From contig CAJUFL010000010.1 of the NCBI GenBank assembly GCA_910585605.1, positions 18,130 through 82,129 of the forward strand: 64,000 nucleotides of DNA, written 5' to 3'. Below are positions 8,893 to 18,100 of the stretch, piece by piece (position 1 is the stretch's first letter; every line of letters begins with the position of its first letter). Below the pieces are notes generated by a model. It did no database searches. It saw nothing but the letters and a program-made list of their open reading frames with translations, and had not been told where the DNA came from. The DNA comes from an uncultured Lachnospiraceae bacterium. GTDB lineage: Bacteria; Bacillota; Clostridia; Lachnospirales; Lachnospiraceae. A program made the position numbers and the translations under genes.

Positions 8893-11421
8893 ATGGGATT
8901 TTTTTCTGACGGATTTAAGGAGTTAAAGAAGGCAAGCGTGCCTCTTTACAAAGCTCCCAAATCCATACAGGAGACGATAGAGATTGAGAAAGTAGCAGTA
9001 AACGGAATCTTTGAGGTATCAAAGAACCGCTATTCCAAGTGCTATCGTTTCCACGATATCAACTATACTACAACGAATGAGGAGGAGCAGATCGACATTT
9101 TTGAGAGATACTGCAAGTTCCTTAACAGCCTTGACTGTGCATTTAAGATTACGGTCAATAACAAAAATAAAGACATGGAAAAGCTCCGTGACTATATCCT
9201 TTTGGCTTATCAGGGTGATGGATATGATGAGTTTCGCAGGATTTATAACGACATCATTGAAGAAAAGATCCGTGAGGGCAGACAGGGAATTGAACAGGAG
9301 AGATACCTGACGATCACGATTGAGAGGAAGAATTTTGAGGAGGCAAAGGCACAGTTTGCAACGATTGAGGCTACTGTGCATAAGGCATTTTCGGAACTTG
9401 GCACGGACATCATTCCGCTTGACGGAAATGAGAGATTGAAAGTTCTTCATAACTTCTATCATCTTGGAGAGGAAGATACCTTTGATTTCGATATCAAGAA
9501 TGCCGCAAAGGTCGGTGCGGATTTTCGCAATGACCTCTGTAATGGGATGCTCAAATATTTCCCGGAGCATATCGAGGATGAGGGCAAATTTGTCCGGGCA
9601 CTTTTTATCAAGAAGTATCCGAGTTCCCTATCTGACAGGTTTTTGAACGAGATCACATCTTTACCTGTTCATTCGGTGACGAGCATTGATGTTGTGCCGA
9701 TACCGAAGGATATGACAACAAAGGTGCTTCAGAAAAAGTATCTGGGAATTGAGTCGGATATCATCAAGCAGCAGAGGGTCAGGAATAAGAACAACGATTT
9801 TTCTTCGGAGATTTCCTATGCGAAAAGAATAGAGAAAAAGGAAATCGAGCAGATCATGGATGATGTGAGGGAGAATGACCAGTGTATGTTCTATGTGGCT
9901 GTCACAATTCTACTTGTGGCAGAGAACAAAGATGAGCTTGAAAGCATGACGGAATCTGTCGTCACGATTGGAAAGAGAAATTCCGTGACGATAGATACCC
10001 ATTATCTCAAGCAGAGGGAAGCGTTAAACACGGCACTTCCCATCGGTGTGAGGCAGGTGGAGACCATGAGAACGATGCTCACGCAGTCATTGGCGGTGCT
10101 TCTGCCTTTCAATGTACAGGAGTTAAATGATGAAGGCGGTAACTACTACGGAATCAATCAAATAAGCAAAAATGTAAATGTAGGCAACAGAAAGAAGCTC
10201 TTGAACGGAAACGGATTTATCTTTGGCGTACCCGGTTCCGGCAAGAGCTTTTTTGCAAAGCAGGAAATGGGGAATGTGTTCCTGAATACGGGTGATGATG
10301 TGATCGTGATAGATCCGATGAATGAGTATTTTGACATCGCAAGGACTTTTGGCGGGGCTATCGTAAATCTCTCGGCATATACCAAGAACTATGTTAATCC
10401 GCTTGAAGCTGATTTATCACAGGTAAATGAAAAAGGAATCCGTGATGTGATCGCAGATAAGTCGGAGTTTATGCTGGGGCTTTGCGACCAGCTTTTGGGT
10501 TCTGCTCTGAATCAGAAGCACCATTCCATTATCGACAGGTGTGTAAAAGACCTTTACTTTGATGCGTGGAGAAATCATAAAGTGCCGCTGATGAGTGATT
10601 TTTACCATATCTTAAAGTCACAGGCAGAGACCGAGGCACAGGAACTTGCCCTTTGTCTGGAGCTTTTTGTGGAGGGTTCGCTCAATATCTTTAACCACCA
10701 TACAAATGTGGATGAGGACAACAGGCTTACCGTGTATGGGATTCAGGATCTTGGTTCTCAGCTTGCTCCGGTGGCAATGCTCGTGATGATGGAGGCAATT
10801 CAGTCAAGGATCATTGAAAACGGTCGGAAAGGCAGGGCGACATGGCTCTATATTGATGAGTGCCATGTGCTCCTTAACAGTGATTATAGTGCGACTTATT
10901 TGCAGCAGCTCTGGAAGAAAGTCAGAAAGCAGGGCGGACTCTGTACAGGCATCAGCCAGAATGTCACGGATCTTTTGCAGAATTATATCGCAGCAACACT
11001 GATCTCTAACAGCGAGTTCGTGGCTCTTTTAAAGCAGAGTAATATCGACAGTGCGAAGCTTGCGGAGGTCATCGGCGTGTCAGATGCACAATTAAGATTT
11101 GTCAGCAATTCTCCGAGTGGCACCGGTCTTATCAAGTGTGGTTCTGTGGTTATACCGTTTGACAATACCATCGGGAAAGATACGGCATTTTATAAGCTTT
11201 ACAATACGAATATCCACGAAAAGATTGCAGAGGGACTTATGGATAAGGCAGAGGAGATACAAAGTGGATTTGATGTCACTAATGAAGAGTCGGGAGCAGA
11301 TACTTCCCTTATCCGAGAATATATCTCTACTTCCAGACAGAGAGATATTGTGTCAGATAAGCCTGAACAGGCTAAGGTCGAACAATCTGCGGAGAAGTAT
11401 AATAGTTGGCTGATTTACTAA
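8893..11421 (+). CDS. VirB4-like conjugation ATPase
   Basis: 842 residues from ATG 8893 (AAAGGA 9 nt upstream); an ATG at 8866 overlapping the PrgI stop is the alternative. The N-terminal about 350 residues form the VirB4 N-terminal region. Walker A is GVPGSGKS at about 445-452 and Walker B is YIDE (D655/E656), followed by a QN-containing sensor region. VirB4 ATPases energise pilus assembly and substrate transfer at the cytoplasmic face of the membrane. Gene order PrgI-VirB4-hydrolase is typical for this ICE class. Confidence 0.93.
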   Translation: MGFFSDGFKELKKASVPLYKAPKSIQETIEIEKVAVNGIFEVSKNRYSKCYRFHDINYTTTNEEEQIDIFERYCKFLNSLDCAFKITVNNKNKDMEKLRDYILLAYQGDGYDEFRRIYNDIIEEKIREGRQGIEQERYLTITIERKNFEEAKAQFATIEATVHKAFSELGTDIIPLDGNERLKVLHNFYHLGEEDTFDFDIKNAAKVGADFRNDLCNGMLKYFPEHIEDEGKFVRALFIKKYPSSLSDRFLNEITSLPVHSVTSIDVVPIPKDMTTKVLQKKYLGIESDIIKQQRVRNKNNDFSSEISYAKRIEKKEIEQIMDDVRENDQCMFYVAVTILLVAENKDELESMTESVVTIGKRNSVTIDTHYLKQREALNTALPIGVRQVETMRTMLTQSLAVLLPFNVQELNDEGGNYYGINQISKNVNVGNRKKLLNGNGFIFGVPGSGKSFFAKQEMGNVFLNTGDDVIVIDPMNEYFDIARTFGGAIVNLSAYTKNYVNPLEADLSQVNEKGIRDVIADKSEFMLGLCDQLLGSALNQKHHSIIDRCVKDLYFDAWRNHKVPLMSDFYHILKSQAETEAQELALCLELFVEGSLNIFNHHTNVDEDNRLTVYGIQDLGSQLAPVAMLVMMEAIQSRIIENGRKGRATWLYIDECHVLLNSDYSATYLQQLWKKVRKQGGLCTGISQNVTDLLQNYIAATLISNSEFVALLKQSNIDSAKLAEVIGVSDAQLRFVSNSPSGTGLIKCGSVVIPFDNTIGKDTAFYKLYNTNIHEKIAEGLMDKAEEIQSGFDVTNEESGADTSLIREYISTSRQRDIVSDKPEQAKVEQSAEKYNSWLIY

Positions 11422-11429
11422 GGATGGTA

Positions 11430-11552
11430 GCGTGAAAAGTTTTTCTAATGCTCACAGCATGTGCTGTATCGCAAAGAAAAACTATATTTCACGCAGGAAA
11501 AAGTGCATAGAGCAGCACTTTTTCAAGATCATTTGAGCCGCATAAATGCGGC
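11430..11552 (+). other. Three consecutive hairpins between virB4 and hydrolase genes
   Basis: Hairpin 1 pairs 11430-11446 with 11475-11494 (17 bp with a 3-nt bulge) and holds a nested ACAGCA/TGCTGT stem. Hairpin 2 is AAAAAGTGC (11498-11506) with GCACTTTTT (11515-11523), shaped like a bidirectional terminator. Hairpin 3 is GCCGCA/TGCGGC (11537-11552), ending just before the GGAGGA ribosome binding site of the hydrolase gene. This gap is one of the few in an otherwise tightly packed operon. Confidence 0.75.
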
Positions 11553-11566
11553 ATGGAGGATTTTTC

Positions 11567-13486
11567 ATGAAGATTCGTAAGGTAGAAGAACAGCCCATGA
11601 AGCTTCATAGCAAGGACGGTCCGAAGCTTCGTATCAGGGCAAAGGGTAAGACAAGAACAGGCAGGATGATGGTTCGCAATGTAAGGAAATCTCCGTTTTC
11701 AGGACTAAAGCAAAAGGCGGAGTCTTCTAATGCTTCCATACAGGTAAAAAGACAGCAGCTTCATATCATGGGGCGGAAAGCCTTGAAAGAAGTGGACGGT
11801 GGAGAGGAGGTAGCTGAGAGCATAGATGTGGCAACAACATTTGCCTATCCTATGTCTTCGGCTGCATCTAAAGGGGCAAAGCTGCTCCGCAATAAAAAGA
11901 AGCGGAAGGATAAACAGTTAAAGGAAGATAAGTCTAAGGATAACAGGAGGAAGAGAGGTTTTTATGGACGCTCGGATTCTGATACGATAAATGCAAGGGA
12001 AGTCGAGCGACGAAAAGCCTCCATAAAGGCAAAAGAGTCGAATCTGAAAAAGAAGGATAGCAGAAAGAAGTCTGATTCAGGGAAAGGCTCATCCTCTAAA
12101 GGAAAGTCTAGAAGGGGCAGGATGATAGCCACTTTTATTGCCAATATGCGTTCTGGAGAGGAAGAAAAGATTTCATTTGCACAGGCAGCCAAACAGACGG
12201 TGAAAAGGGAACTTGCCATACTGATAAAGAAGATTATAGCAACGGTGCTTCCGGGATTTCTTGGTCTTTTTTCGGTCATCGCTTTATGTGGGATAGCCGT
12301 GGTAGCGGTGCTTGCCATCATATACAATTCTCCTTTTGCGATATTTTTTCCTCTGCCTGACAGTGGAACGGAAGATCCGAGGACGGTGCTTGTGGGCTAT
12401 TATCAGGAATTTAATGAGAAGATTTTTGATATGGAGGAGAGTGGTGAGACAGTCGTTTACAAAAACTCGGAGGACGGTGTTCCGGTGTCGAATTTCAATG
12501 ATACCCTGATGGTCTATATGCTTCTGTATGGAGACGGCAGAGCAGGGTATGTCATGGACGAGGAGGGCAAGAAGAATCTCAAAAAGGTCTTTGACGAGAT
12601 GAATTATATTGATGCGGCGAGCAGTGCTGTGGAGATGGATGTCGGGGATTCGCTCGGAAAAGTCTGGGTGACAGCCTACTGTCCATGCTCCATATGCTGC
12701 GGTCCTTATGCAAACGGAATCACGGCATCGGGCAAGACGGCGAGGGCAAAACATACGATTGCGGTGGATGCTTATAATCCCATCGTGCCGATGGGTACAA
12801 AAGTTGTGATTGATGGCACGGTCTATACAGTGGAGGATACGGGAGACCTTAACCACTATGGCAATGACTTTGATATCTTCTATGCAAAGCATGAGCAGAC
12901 AAGCCAGTGGGGACGCAGGCATGTGGAAGCATATATCGCAGGGGGAAATACCAATAAAGTTCAGGTGACATCATCAAGCACGACAGTCCATAACCTTACT
13001 TATAAGGATTACATGGAGAAGAATACTTTGACAGAGGATCAAAAAGATGTGCTGGAACAGTTGATGAGCGCAGATACTACTGCTCTCTATGGTTCAGGCA
13101 CTATAGGAGCACAGGTTGCACAGATGGCTATGACGAAAGTTGGCTGTGGATATAGTCAGGACAAGCGTATGCAGGAGGGCTGGTATGACTGCAGCTCTTT
13201 AGTGTATCGCCTGTATAAGGAGGCTGGGCTGGTTCTTAGCGGAACAGCAGCCGAACAGGGTGAGGATTGTTACAAAAAAGCACAGATCATCAACAAAAAG
13301 GACTTAAAGCCCGGAGACCTTATATTCTATTCGTATGAGGAAAACGGTCGGTTCCGTAATATTTCTCATGTGGCAATTTATGTGGGTGACGGAAAGATGG
13401 TCCATGCGGCGAATACAAGCAGGGGAGTAGTATTAGATCTGCTCAGGACTGGGAGTGTGGTGTTTTATGCGAGACCGTACAGATAA
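11567..13486 (+). CDS. Bifunctional cell-wall hydrolase (3D domain + NlpC/P60)
   Basis: 639 residues; ATG 11567 follows TGGAGGA, and the upstream ORF extension lacks a site. The first 190 residues are very basic and lysine-rich (cytoplasmic). One membrane helix lies at about 215-250. The extracellular part has a 3D domain (VTAYCPCSICCG....GDxNHYGNDFDIFY) and a C-terminal NlpC/P60 domain with catalytic Cys542 (DCSSLV) and His601 (SHVAIY). It would open peptidoglycan for the mating channel. The long basic N-terminus may also bind DNA or acidic partners. Confidence 0.9.
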   Translation: MKIRKVEEQPMKLHSKDGPKLRIRAKGKTRTGRMMVRNVRKSPFSGLKQKAESSNASIQVKRQQLHIMGRKALKEVDGGEEVAESIDVATTFAYPMSSAASKGAKLLRNKKKRKDKQLKEDKSKDNRRKRGFYGRSDSDTINAREVERRKASIKAKESNLKKKDSRKKSDSGKGSSSKGKSRRGRMIATFIANMRSGEEEKISFAQAAKQTVKRELAILIKKIIATVLPGFLGLFSVIALCGIAVVAVLAIIYNSPFAIFFPLPDSGTEDPRTVLVGYYQEFNEKIFDMEESGETVVYKNSEDGVPVSNFNDTLMVYMLLYGDGRAGYVMDEEGKKNLKKVFDEMNYIDAASSAVEMDVGDSLGKVWVTAYCPCSICCGPYANGITASGKTARAKHTIAVDAYNPIVPMGTKVVIDGTVYTVEDTGDLNHYGNDFDIFYAKHEQTSQWGRRHVEAYIAGGNTNKVQVTSSSTTVHNLTYKDYMEKNTLTEDQKDVLEQLMSADTTALYGSGTIGAQVAQMAMTKVGCGYSQDKRMQEGWYDCSSLVYRLYKEAGLVLSGTAAEQGEDCYKKAQIINKKDLKPGDLIFYSYEENGRFRNISHVAIYVGDGKMVHAANTSRGVVLDLLRTGSVVFYARPYR

Positions 13487-13489
13487 AAG

Positions 13490-13520
13490 AGCCGTAGCAT
13501 TTCCGGCTACGGCTTATATC
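13490..13520. terminator. Bidirectional terminator between convergent genes
   Basis: AGCCGTAGC (13490-13498) pairs perfectly with GCTACGGCT (13506-13514) around a 7-nt loop. It separates the + strand hydrolase gene from the convergent abi gene, whose stop codon (13507-13509 on the complement) lies inside the stem. T-rich sequence is weak on the + side. Confidence 0.7.
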
Positions 13521-14448
13521 TCAATATCGTATTCCATGTAGAGTGAAATCCCATGCTGTCTAAAAGTTTTGAAGTGTTATCTTCGAATGATTTCTTCCGG
13601 TATGAGGAGATTATAGTTCTAAGTCCATTGTAGAACTGCTTAAAGTCATCTTTTGGAAGAAGATATCTCAGTGCAATGACAATCGCAAACAGATCATTCT
13701 TTCCAACGGAATAATTGGAACCGGTTTTAGGTACACCCAGTTTTTTATGTAACACGGTATCGGGAATGTCTGTATGGCTATGATATAAAAATAGTCGTTC
13801 GTTATGTGCACAGACATTTCTGAAATCAGTGATCACTTTGAGATGCTGTCGTAGTTCGCGTTCATTAACTGCTTCATAACAGTGGCTGATCTTTGACTGG
13901 ACATCACTTTGCATATAGGAGTACATCTTTGATATCTGACCTATGGTGAGTGTGTTCACGACAGCCCATAAAGGCACATTTTGATATTTTCTCCGTTGGT
14001 AAAGGATATAGTCGTGAGCCGAACTGCTATTGGCATTGTATGTAAGGATCTGAACCAGCTTGTTTATTCCTCCCATGTTACGTCTGGAATAGTTATAGTG
14101 GTTCGGATTTAGATAATCATTTTGGCTGGATGAATACTTGTCACAAAAATAATAGGATATCTGCGAGCGAATCCTCTGCTCAATATGGCAGATATACTTA
14201 AAAACCAAAAGACGGAGTTCTTCATCAAAGTCATATAGATTAACGATGTCTTCAAAGGTGGTACCGGACAGATAAGTACGTGTTGTGTAATCGTAAAAGA
14301 TGGACTTGTAACCGTCAATAAGGGCGTAATACCGTATTTCCTTTAACTTTTCCTCAGCAAAAGAAAGATTGCTTATAGTCAATCCTTTTTTTGTGATCAG
14401 ATTATTGATTTGATCCTGATAGTTCAGGAAGGGCTTAAGTTTGGGCAT
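13507..14448 (-). CDS. Abi_2 family (AbiD/AbiF-like) HEPN protein
   Basis: 313 residues. The open frame begins with TTG at 14466, but ATG at 14448 has an AAAGGA site and begins MPKLKPFL, the usual Abi_2 N-terminus. The conserved pattern (ISYYFCDKY, then VPLWAVVNTLTIGQISKMY) and the C-terminal RNVCAHN, with R210-x4-H215, mark an Abi_2 protein with a HEPN-type RNase motif. Such proteins act in abortive infection, presumably by RNA cleavage. It is the only cargo gene on the minus strand within the conjugation module, with its own promoter and a terminator-bearing leader. Confidence 0.88.
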   Translation of the reverse strand: MPKLKPFLNYQDQINNLITKKGLTISNLSFAEEKLKEIRYYALIDGYKSIFYDYTTRTYLSGTTFEDIVNLYDFDEELRLLVFKYICHIEQRIRSQISYYFCDKYSSSQNDYLNPNHYNYSRRNMGGINKLVQILTYNANSSSAHDYILYQRRKYQNVPLWAVVNTLTIGQISKMYSYMQSDVQSKISHCYEAVNERELRQHLKVITDFRNVCAHNERLFLYHSHTDIPDTVLHKKLGVPKTGSNYSVGKNDLFAIVIALRYLLPKDDFKQFYNGLRTIISSYRKKSFEDNTSKLLDSMGFHSTWNTILRYKP

Positions 14449-14464
14449 ATACAGTATTCCTTTC

Positions 14465-14535
14465 AAAAAAGAAGAGAGGACCCACAGATCCTCCCTCCGG
14501 TCACAGTCCTCTCGAGTATCTGCAACCTATCACTG
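14465..14535 (-). ncRNA. Short terminator-ended leader or small RNA upstream of abi
   Basis: On the minus strand GAGAGGAC (complement of 14506-14513) pairs with GTCCTCTC (complement of 14474-14481), enclosing 24 nt with a second small stem, and is followed by TTCTTTTTT (14465-14473). This is a good intrinsic terminator about 70 nt from the predicted transcript start and directly before the abi ribosome binding site. It would produce a short structured RNA, with abi made by read-through. The RNA itself is inferred, not observed. Confidence 0.55.
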
Positions 14536-14541
14536 CTCTTT

Positions 14542-14570
14542 ATCTTATCACAGAATAAAGAGAATGACAA
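14542..14570 (-). promoter_or_regulatory. Promoter for abi leader/small RNA
   Basis: On the minus strand TTGTCA (complement of 14565-14570), a 17-nt spacer, then TAAGAT (complement of 14542-14547). Consensus match and spacing are good for the housekeeping sigma factor. Confidence 0.65.
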
Positions 14571-14621
14571 TAGTTATTTTAAGTATTTTCATAATTTTTT
14601 ATGCAAAGGAGAGTGACATTT

Positions 14622-15140
14622 ATGAGTGTAACAGTAAGTGATCTGGTGGTTTACCGCTACGAGAAACAGCCATCCGACTTCAAAGTCGGTGAGCTGCTTC
14701 ACAACTTTAACGGCAATGATTACCGTGTGATGGAGGATTATGGCAAGGGGAATCTTCTCCTGATGCAGATGAATACGGGGATGTTTGTGGTCGGGGAGAG
14801 CGTCGATGCATACAAAAGATATCCGAAAGAGGAAGCACCGACGGAGAAAAATATGCAGACGGGCATCGAGTGGGGAAGCGGTGTTTATCTGGGAAATGAC
14901 ATATCTTCCATAGATTTTAAGAAGCTCCGTGACGAATACGGGGCACCACCGGAACCAAACGAGCGGGGAGAGTATGAGATTGAGATCAATGAAACGCTGT
15001 CGCATACAGAGACAGTCAAGGCTGATTCATACTATGAGGCTCTTGATGAGGTAAAAGACAGATATGACAGGAGTGAGATCGTACTGGATGCGGAATCTTT
15101 CGCAGGCGTGGATTTTGCTCCAAAGAATAGAAGCAGGTAA
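14622..15140 (+). CDS. Protein with C-terminal DpnD/PcfM-like domain
   Basis: 172 residues; ATG 14622 follows AAAGGAG. Residues about 1-60 form a small beta-rich unit (DLVVYRYEKQ....YRVMEDYGKGNLLLMQM). The C-terminal about 55 residues (YEIEINETLSHTETVKADSYYEALDEVKDRYD) match the DpnD/PcfM-like domain common in ICE genes. Role unknown. It precedes the LtrC-like gene by 15 nt and is probably cotranscribed with it. Confidence 0.7.
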   Translation: MSVTVSDLVVYRYEKQPSDFKVGELLHNFNGNDYRVMEDYGKGNLLLMQMNTGMFVVGESVDAYKRYPKEEAPTEKNMQTGIEWGSGVYLGNDISSIDFKKLRDEYGAPPEPNERGEYEIEINETLSHTETVKADSYYEALDEVKDRYDRSEIVLDAESFAGVDFAPKNRSR

Positions 15141-15155
15141 AGGAGGAGATTTTCA

Positions 15156-18100
15156 ATGAGTGTTGATTATAAATGCAGACAGATTTATAACGATGTGATC
15201 CACGATGTCACGAAGACAGAGGAAACATGGAAGAGTGTGCTTTCCCTTTGTGGCAGGATATACCGTTATGAATTTGATAATGTTCTCATGGTCTATGCAC
15301 AGAGACCAAAGTCCACTCTCATTGCTGATTACGACACATGGAAAAAGGTTGACCGTTATGTGAAGCGTGGAAGCAAGGGAATTGCCATATATCCATCAAG
15401 GGCACTTTCTCCGTACTGCCGGTATGTCTTTGATATTTCTGATACAGGCGGCAGGAATGTGAATCTCACATGGAGTCTTGATGGGGACAATCTGACAGAC
15501 TATGCGAAAAGGCTTGCCGGGGAGGGGAGTATCAACCTTACAGGTAATGAGTCCCTTGGTGAGCTGAAAAATAAAATCTGGGACTTTACAAAGTCAGAGA
15601 TCCGTGGTATATTAAAAGAAACACACGCAATGCGTGTAAATGTATTAGCAGATAAGTTAGGGCATCAGATTATCAGTGGAATGCAGGACATTAGGGATGA
15701 TGGTCTGCAGATCATTGAGAGGAGCATTTTCTATGTAGTCGCAGGACGGTGTGGTTTTGACCAGCCAAAAGGAGAAGACAGATTAAGCACGATTACACAG
15801 ATTGTTAAGGAAGATATGATTTTTGAGCTTGGCAGTCTGGTCAGCGATGTGTCCTGTGAAGTATTAAGGAATATCAGCTGCAGCATAAAGGCAGTCGAGC
15901 GTGAAAGGAGGATGTCGTATGAGCGTGGCACTACAGTACAAAGAGGGAGCAGACGGGATGCTGTATCCGAACATCGTGATGGAGAAGGAGAATCTGTCAC
16001 AGATCGGGAAGTACGGTCTGATGGCGATGGATTATCTGAAAGAGAACCATTACGAGAGGTATCTGTCTCTGGCGAGATTCGGGAGACTGACGGAGGTTCT
16101 GGCACCGGTGAACGAGGAAGCGTACCGGATGGAGGATCAGATGATGGAGCAGTATCTGAAATCCCACACGGCGAAAAATCCGGCGGACACGATGGAGATG
16201 TGGAAGATCAGAGAGCAGGGAATGAGACAGATACAGGAGATCATCGTCCACGATCTGATCAACAAGTATCATTAGATAGCGGTGATTCAAAAAAAGAGAA
16301 TAATCCGCTTGTATCATCTGACGATACACAGGGAGAATATCATCAGATATCCTTTATGGATATGATGGAATCACCTGATAATGAATTTGACAGGGAACTG
16401 AAAGAATTAGAGAACTTCGGAGAAGAAAGAGGAGCTGATACGGCTTCTCTTTTTTCGCATATGGAGTCCGTTCTTTCAGAGCAGGAAAAAGAGGACTTAA
16501 AGGCTGGCAAATACACCTACCTGAATCCAAAGAAAGAGCCTGTGCCGGAGGAGTACATCAAAACAGTGGTGCTCCGTGGCACAGGCTTTGTGGGAGGGAA
16601 GAAGCGTGTCTGTCAGATCATGCAGTCTGAGTTTGTGAAGTCCGAGCGTGTCAAAAAGATCAAGGCAGAGTATGGCACGGGCGGTGCAGGCTGGCCTCTG
16701 GAAGGGTACGGACTGCACGGCTATGATACTTTTCAGGCAAAGGGAATCCGCTTTCAGTGGCGTGATGAAGAGGGTGAGAAAGAGGGATATGCGAACTGGA
16801 ATACCATAGAGCAGGTGATTTCCGCACTTGTCCTGACAGGAGAATACTACACACCAGAGCATGAATTTGTGGATGCTGAACCTCCAAAAGACCTGCCGGA
16901 GAGTGAGGATATCATTGATGCAGACTATGTAGAGATGGATGCCTATGACGAGGAAGTGGATTCTTTCAGTGAGGGAATCGCTAATGATTCCATCGAAGAA
17001 CTGGATGAGTTTGCAATTCCTGATGAAGTCGGTGATATGGGTATTCCCGACAGCAAGCGTGCTTCCGACGAACAAAATGAGGACACATGGTATGGCATGA
17101 CACCGGGGGAGCTTGCGAGGGAAGACGAGCTTGTAACTTTCGCTGAGTATGGCAGGGAGTTCATGGATGAGGAATCCTACAATGCAAACTTCCATATGTC
17201 CCCGTTCGCTACGCAGTCAGCAGGCATGATGACCAGATATGACTGGAACATCAAGGCACTTCGCACATTGAAGCAGATTCAGGGTGAGAACCGTGCAGCC
17301 ACGCACGAAGAACAGGAGATTTTGTCGAAGTATGTCGGCTGGGGCGGACTTTCACAGGCATTTGATGCGAATAATGAGAACTGGAAGGAAGAGTATGGTG
17401 AGCTAAAGGAACTCCTTACACCGGAGGAGTATGAGGCGGCTAGGGCAACGGTGAACAATGCCTTTTATACACCTTCCATTGTGACTAGTGCCATAGGAAA
17501 TGCCCTTGTGCAGTTTGGCTTTAAGGATGGCAATGTCCTGGAACCGTCATTAGGTGTCGGGAACTTCTTTGGATGTCTGCCGGATTCCATGTCACAGGCA
17601 AAGCTGTTCGGTGTGGAGATAGATCCGGTATCTGCTGAGATTGCAAGGCTTCTTTACCCATCGGCAAAGATTGAGATCAAAGGCTTTGAGGAGACCACAT
17701 ATCCCGACAACTTTTTTGATGCAGTCATCGGGAATGTGCCGTTTGGCGATTATAAAGTGTTTGACCCGAAGTATAACAAGTTAAATTTCAAGATTCACGA
17801 CTATTTTCTTGCAAAGAGCATCGATCAGGTGAGACCGGGCGGTATCGTGGCGGTCATTACAACAAAGGGGACACTTGATAAGAAGAATAATTCCATAAGG
17901 AAGTATATCGCAGAGAGGGCAGAACTTTTGGGGGCAGTCAGGCTTCCGGATTCTACTTTTTCCGGCAATGCGGGTACAGAGGTCACAAGTGATATCCTGT
18001 TCTTTCAGAAGAGGGAAAGGAAGATCACGATAGAGCCTGACTGGATCCATCTCGACTTTTCAGAGGATGGAATCCCGATCAACAGTTATTTTGCGGAACA

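Noticed and set aside
12284..12922. 212-codon minus-strand ORF inside the cell-wall hydrolase gene
   Set aside because: Low-quality composition (His/Ile/Arg-rich) and opposite to a gene with clear catalytic motifs.
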